In this document: positions 14,117-14,855 of the stretch, piece after piece
Position numbering within the stretch: position 1 is the stretch's first letter
Layout of the letters: every line of letters starts with the position of its first letter
Assembly (NCBI GenBank): GCA_023406985.1
Contig: JAEXTK010000015.1
Coordinates: 1 to 14,855, forward strand
Direction of reading: 5' to 3'
DNA from: Spirochaetota bacterium
GTDB lineage: Bacteria > Spirochaetota > Spirochaetia > Treponematales > Breznakiellaceae
DNA: 14,855 bases
Made by a program: the position numbers and the translations under genes
The notes under the pieces: generated by a model
What the model was told of the DNA's origin: nothing
The model's input: only the letters and a program-made list of their open reading frames with translations
Database searches by the model: none

Positions 14117-14475
14117 GCGGATAGCCCTCCCAGGGGGAACGGAAGTTTCGTCATGGGCATCAACGCCAGCGCGAGCAGCGACGTCTCTACGTCGTCCGCG
14201 GCGATGCGGTTCGCGCGGATGACGCCGCAACGTTCGCAGCGGTGCAGGATGCTCCACTCTCCGTCCGGTTTTACCCACACGGAGATCGGCCGCATCGGCG
14301 CCTTGCAGGGGGACCTGCGGTCGCCGGCGGTTATATCGAGGTGCCTGCTGTAGAGGCACCGCGGACAATGGTTGCGGTTCTTCCCTCCGAACGGGACCGG
14401 GGGAACCGGACTGCCGCAATTGAGGCAGATGAAGGATTCGTGGCTTTCGTGTACTACGTGCCTTGTCCTGGACAT
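14113..14475 (-). CDS. RNHCP domain zinc-ribbon protein
   Basis: The 120-residue protein carries the RNHCP signature that names the family (R34-N35-H36-C37-P38), followed by C40 and LYSRHLD. Other probable metal ligands are C17/C20, C57 and C80/C83 in HRCERCG. GDRRSPCKAPMRPI and NRIAADD are typical family segments. The function of RNHCP proteins is not established. Here the stop overlaps the rsgA start (ATGA), so translation is coupled, which suggests a role around ribosome assembly or RNA. The ATG at 14475 has an AAAGG-like Shine-Dalgarno about 9 nt upstream. Confidence 0.88.
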   Translation of the reverse strand: MSRTRHVVHESHESFICLNCGSPVPPVPFGGKNRNHCPRCLYSRHLDITAGDRRSPCKAPMRPISVWVKPDGEWSILHRCERCGVIRANRIAADDVETSLLALALMPMTKLPFPLGGLSA

Positions 14476-14660
14476 ATCAACGCCTTTCGGCTGGGCGCTC
14501 GGAAATAACGAGGCCTCCGGCCGTGAATGATCTCGTGCCGCGTTGAATAGATGACAGGGTGTTCGGTGGACTGGTTAGGTGCGGAATGGTCCTGAGAGGA
14601 AGGGAGGCGGGAAACGATCAGGTCCCGCGCGCGCTGCGCGTCGGTACGGTCGGAACGCTC
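14476..14660 (-). other. Leader region upstream of the RNHCP-rsgA operon
   Basis: This 185-nt stretch separates the 13-codon reading frame from the RNHCP gene and would be part of a long 5' leader if the promoter at 14732-14761 drives the operon. It contains short GC repeats (CGCGCAGCGCGCG at about 14627-14640) but no T-run terminator. The frame of the small peptide stays open after its TAG for 68 codons, but codon use shows no clear coding bias in the second half. No start codon with a ribosome-binding site was seen within it. Confidence 0.4.
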
Positions 14661-14702
14661 CTACCTGAACACCACCGCCATGGAAAGGGCAATCTCGGAC
14701 AT
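14661..14702 (-). CDS. 13-residue candidate leader peptide
   Basis: The sequence is MSEIALSMAVVFR followed by TAG. It has a near-perfect ribosome-binding site, AAGGAGG with a 5-nt spacer, and a consensus-like promoter just upstream. The 13 residues match no protein family I recognise. It could be a regulatory leader peptide for the RNHCP-rsgA operon, a free small protein, or the remnant of a decayed gene. The strong initiation signals are the main evidence; translation is unproven. Confidence 0.4.
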   Translation of the reverse strand: MSEIALSMAVVFR

Positions 14703-14731
14703 ACAGACCTCCTTGGTAGAATAATGGACTG

Positions 14732-14761
14732 AAGATACCCGCTCCCGCGGGGAATTGTCAA
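14732..14761 (-). promoter_or_regulatory. Consensus-like sigma-70 promoter for the 13-codon ORF and probably RNHCP-rsgA
   Basis: Read on the minus strand, a perfect -35 TTGACA (14761-14756) is followed after 18 bp by TATCTT (14737-14732). The predicted start lies about 20-25 nt before the ATG at 14702, leaving room for the AAGGAGG site. This is the strongest promoter visible in the window. Confidence 0.65.
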
Positions 14762-14769
14762 CCGCGGGA
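14743..14769. promoter_or_regulatory. Inverted repeat around the -35 box
   Basis: TCCCGCGG (14743-14750) and CCGCGGGA (14762-14769) are perfect 8-bp inverted arms separated by 11 bp. The 11-bp centre contains the TTGACA -35. This geometry suggests a repressor or activator site controlling the promoter. The cognate regulator is unknown. Confidence 0.5.
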
Positions 14770-14801
14770 ATCGATCGTCGCGTAGGGGACCGCGCGGCTC
14801 G

Positions 14802-14855
14802 CTACCGCCGCCGCGGCGCAGGGTGCGGCGCAGGGTGCGGCGCAGGGTGCGGCCC
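14802..14855 (-). CDS. Possible 3' end of a gene entering from the right
   Basis: On the minus strand the frame is open from the window edge to a TAG at 14802-14804. It would encode a tail of repeated PAPH units followed by PRRR. Pro/Ala-rich tails are common ends of proteins in GC-rich genomes, but only 17 codons are visible, so this may equally be non-coding repeat DNA. Confidence 0.25.
   Translation of the reverse strand, partial: GPHPAPHPAPHPAPRRR
14813..14855. repeat. 12-bp tandem repeat at the window edge
   Basis: GCGGCGCAGGGT occurs three times in succession at 14813, 14825 and 14837, and a further partial unit begins at 14849. The array may continue beyond the window. The period is a multiple of three, which is compatible with a coding repeat. 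Confidence 0.8.

Noticed and set aside
12737..14353. Long plus-strand reading frame opposite rsgA
   Set aside because: The opposite strand encodes RsgA with all permuted GTPase motifs and the coupled RNHCP gene; the plus frame has no domain.
14117..14419. N-terminal extension of RsgA in the same frame
   Set aside because: It overlaps the RNHCP gene in another frame and is Arg/Pro-rich shadow sequence. The ATG at 14116 has a Shine-Dalgarno and the ATGA coupling.
14457..14663. Pyrrolysine-type UAG readthrough of the 13-codon ORF
   Set aside because: The open frame after the TAG is only 68 codons, gives no recognisable protein and overlaps the start of the RNHCP gene in another frame. No pyl genes are visible.

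Overview
The DNA is strongly GC-rich and densely packed with bacterial genes. Two features point to a double-membrane bacterium: secreted proteins with N-terminal signal peptides, and a C-terminal outer-membrane-type beta barrel. The many iron-sulfur motifs and nickel-handling genes suggest an anaerobe. The tandem Fn3-like envelope proteins and the redox genes would fit Spirochaetota, but this is only a weak inference. No rRNA or tRNA gene, insertion sequence or CRISPR array was seen.

Layout. (1) 2-2234, plus strand: two tandem paralogous envelope proteins. The first is cut by the window edge and the second ends in a predicted beta barrel. (2) 7572-2227, minus strand: a compact five-gene operon in the order multi-pass membrane protein, hypB, an 894-residue iron-sulfur/flavin oxidoreductase, hypA, SAM-dependent methyltransferase. 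Most junctions overlap or nearly touch. (3) 7573-7796: a divergent control region. It has two copies, in opposite orientation, of a 13-bp FadR/GntR-type operator, each just downstream of a -10 box. (4) 7797-8504: the FadR-type GntR regulator that probably binds them. (5) 8591-12055: a Bcr/CflA-type drug exporter followed by a short class III UvrA-like ATPase that lacks the UvrB-binding region, a pairing typical of antibiotic self-protection. (6) 12644-12069, minus strand: a DUF1707/LiaF-like protein. (7) 12645-12862: a non-coding stretch bounded by 20-bp inverted repeats. (8) 14475-12863, minus strand: an RNHCP zinc protein translationally coupled to rsgA, preceded by a leader with a consensus-like promoter and a 13-codon reading frame. 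(9) The right edge carries a 12-bp tandem repeat.

The best candidate for an undescribed system is the regulated operon in (2)-(4). It joins two nickel-metallochaperone genes, but no visible nickel enzyme and no other hyp gene, to a large electron-transfer flavoprotein, an uncharacterised membrane protein and a methyltransferase. A second point of interest is that three genes in the right half have a -10 hexamer ending exactly 6 nt before the ATG and no Shine-Dalgarno sequence. This predicts leaderless mRNAs.
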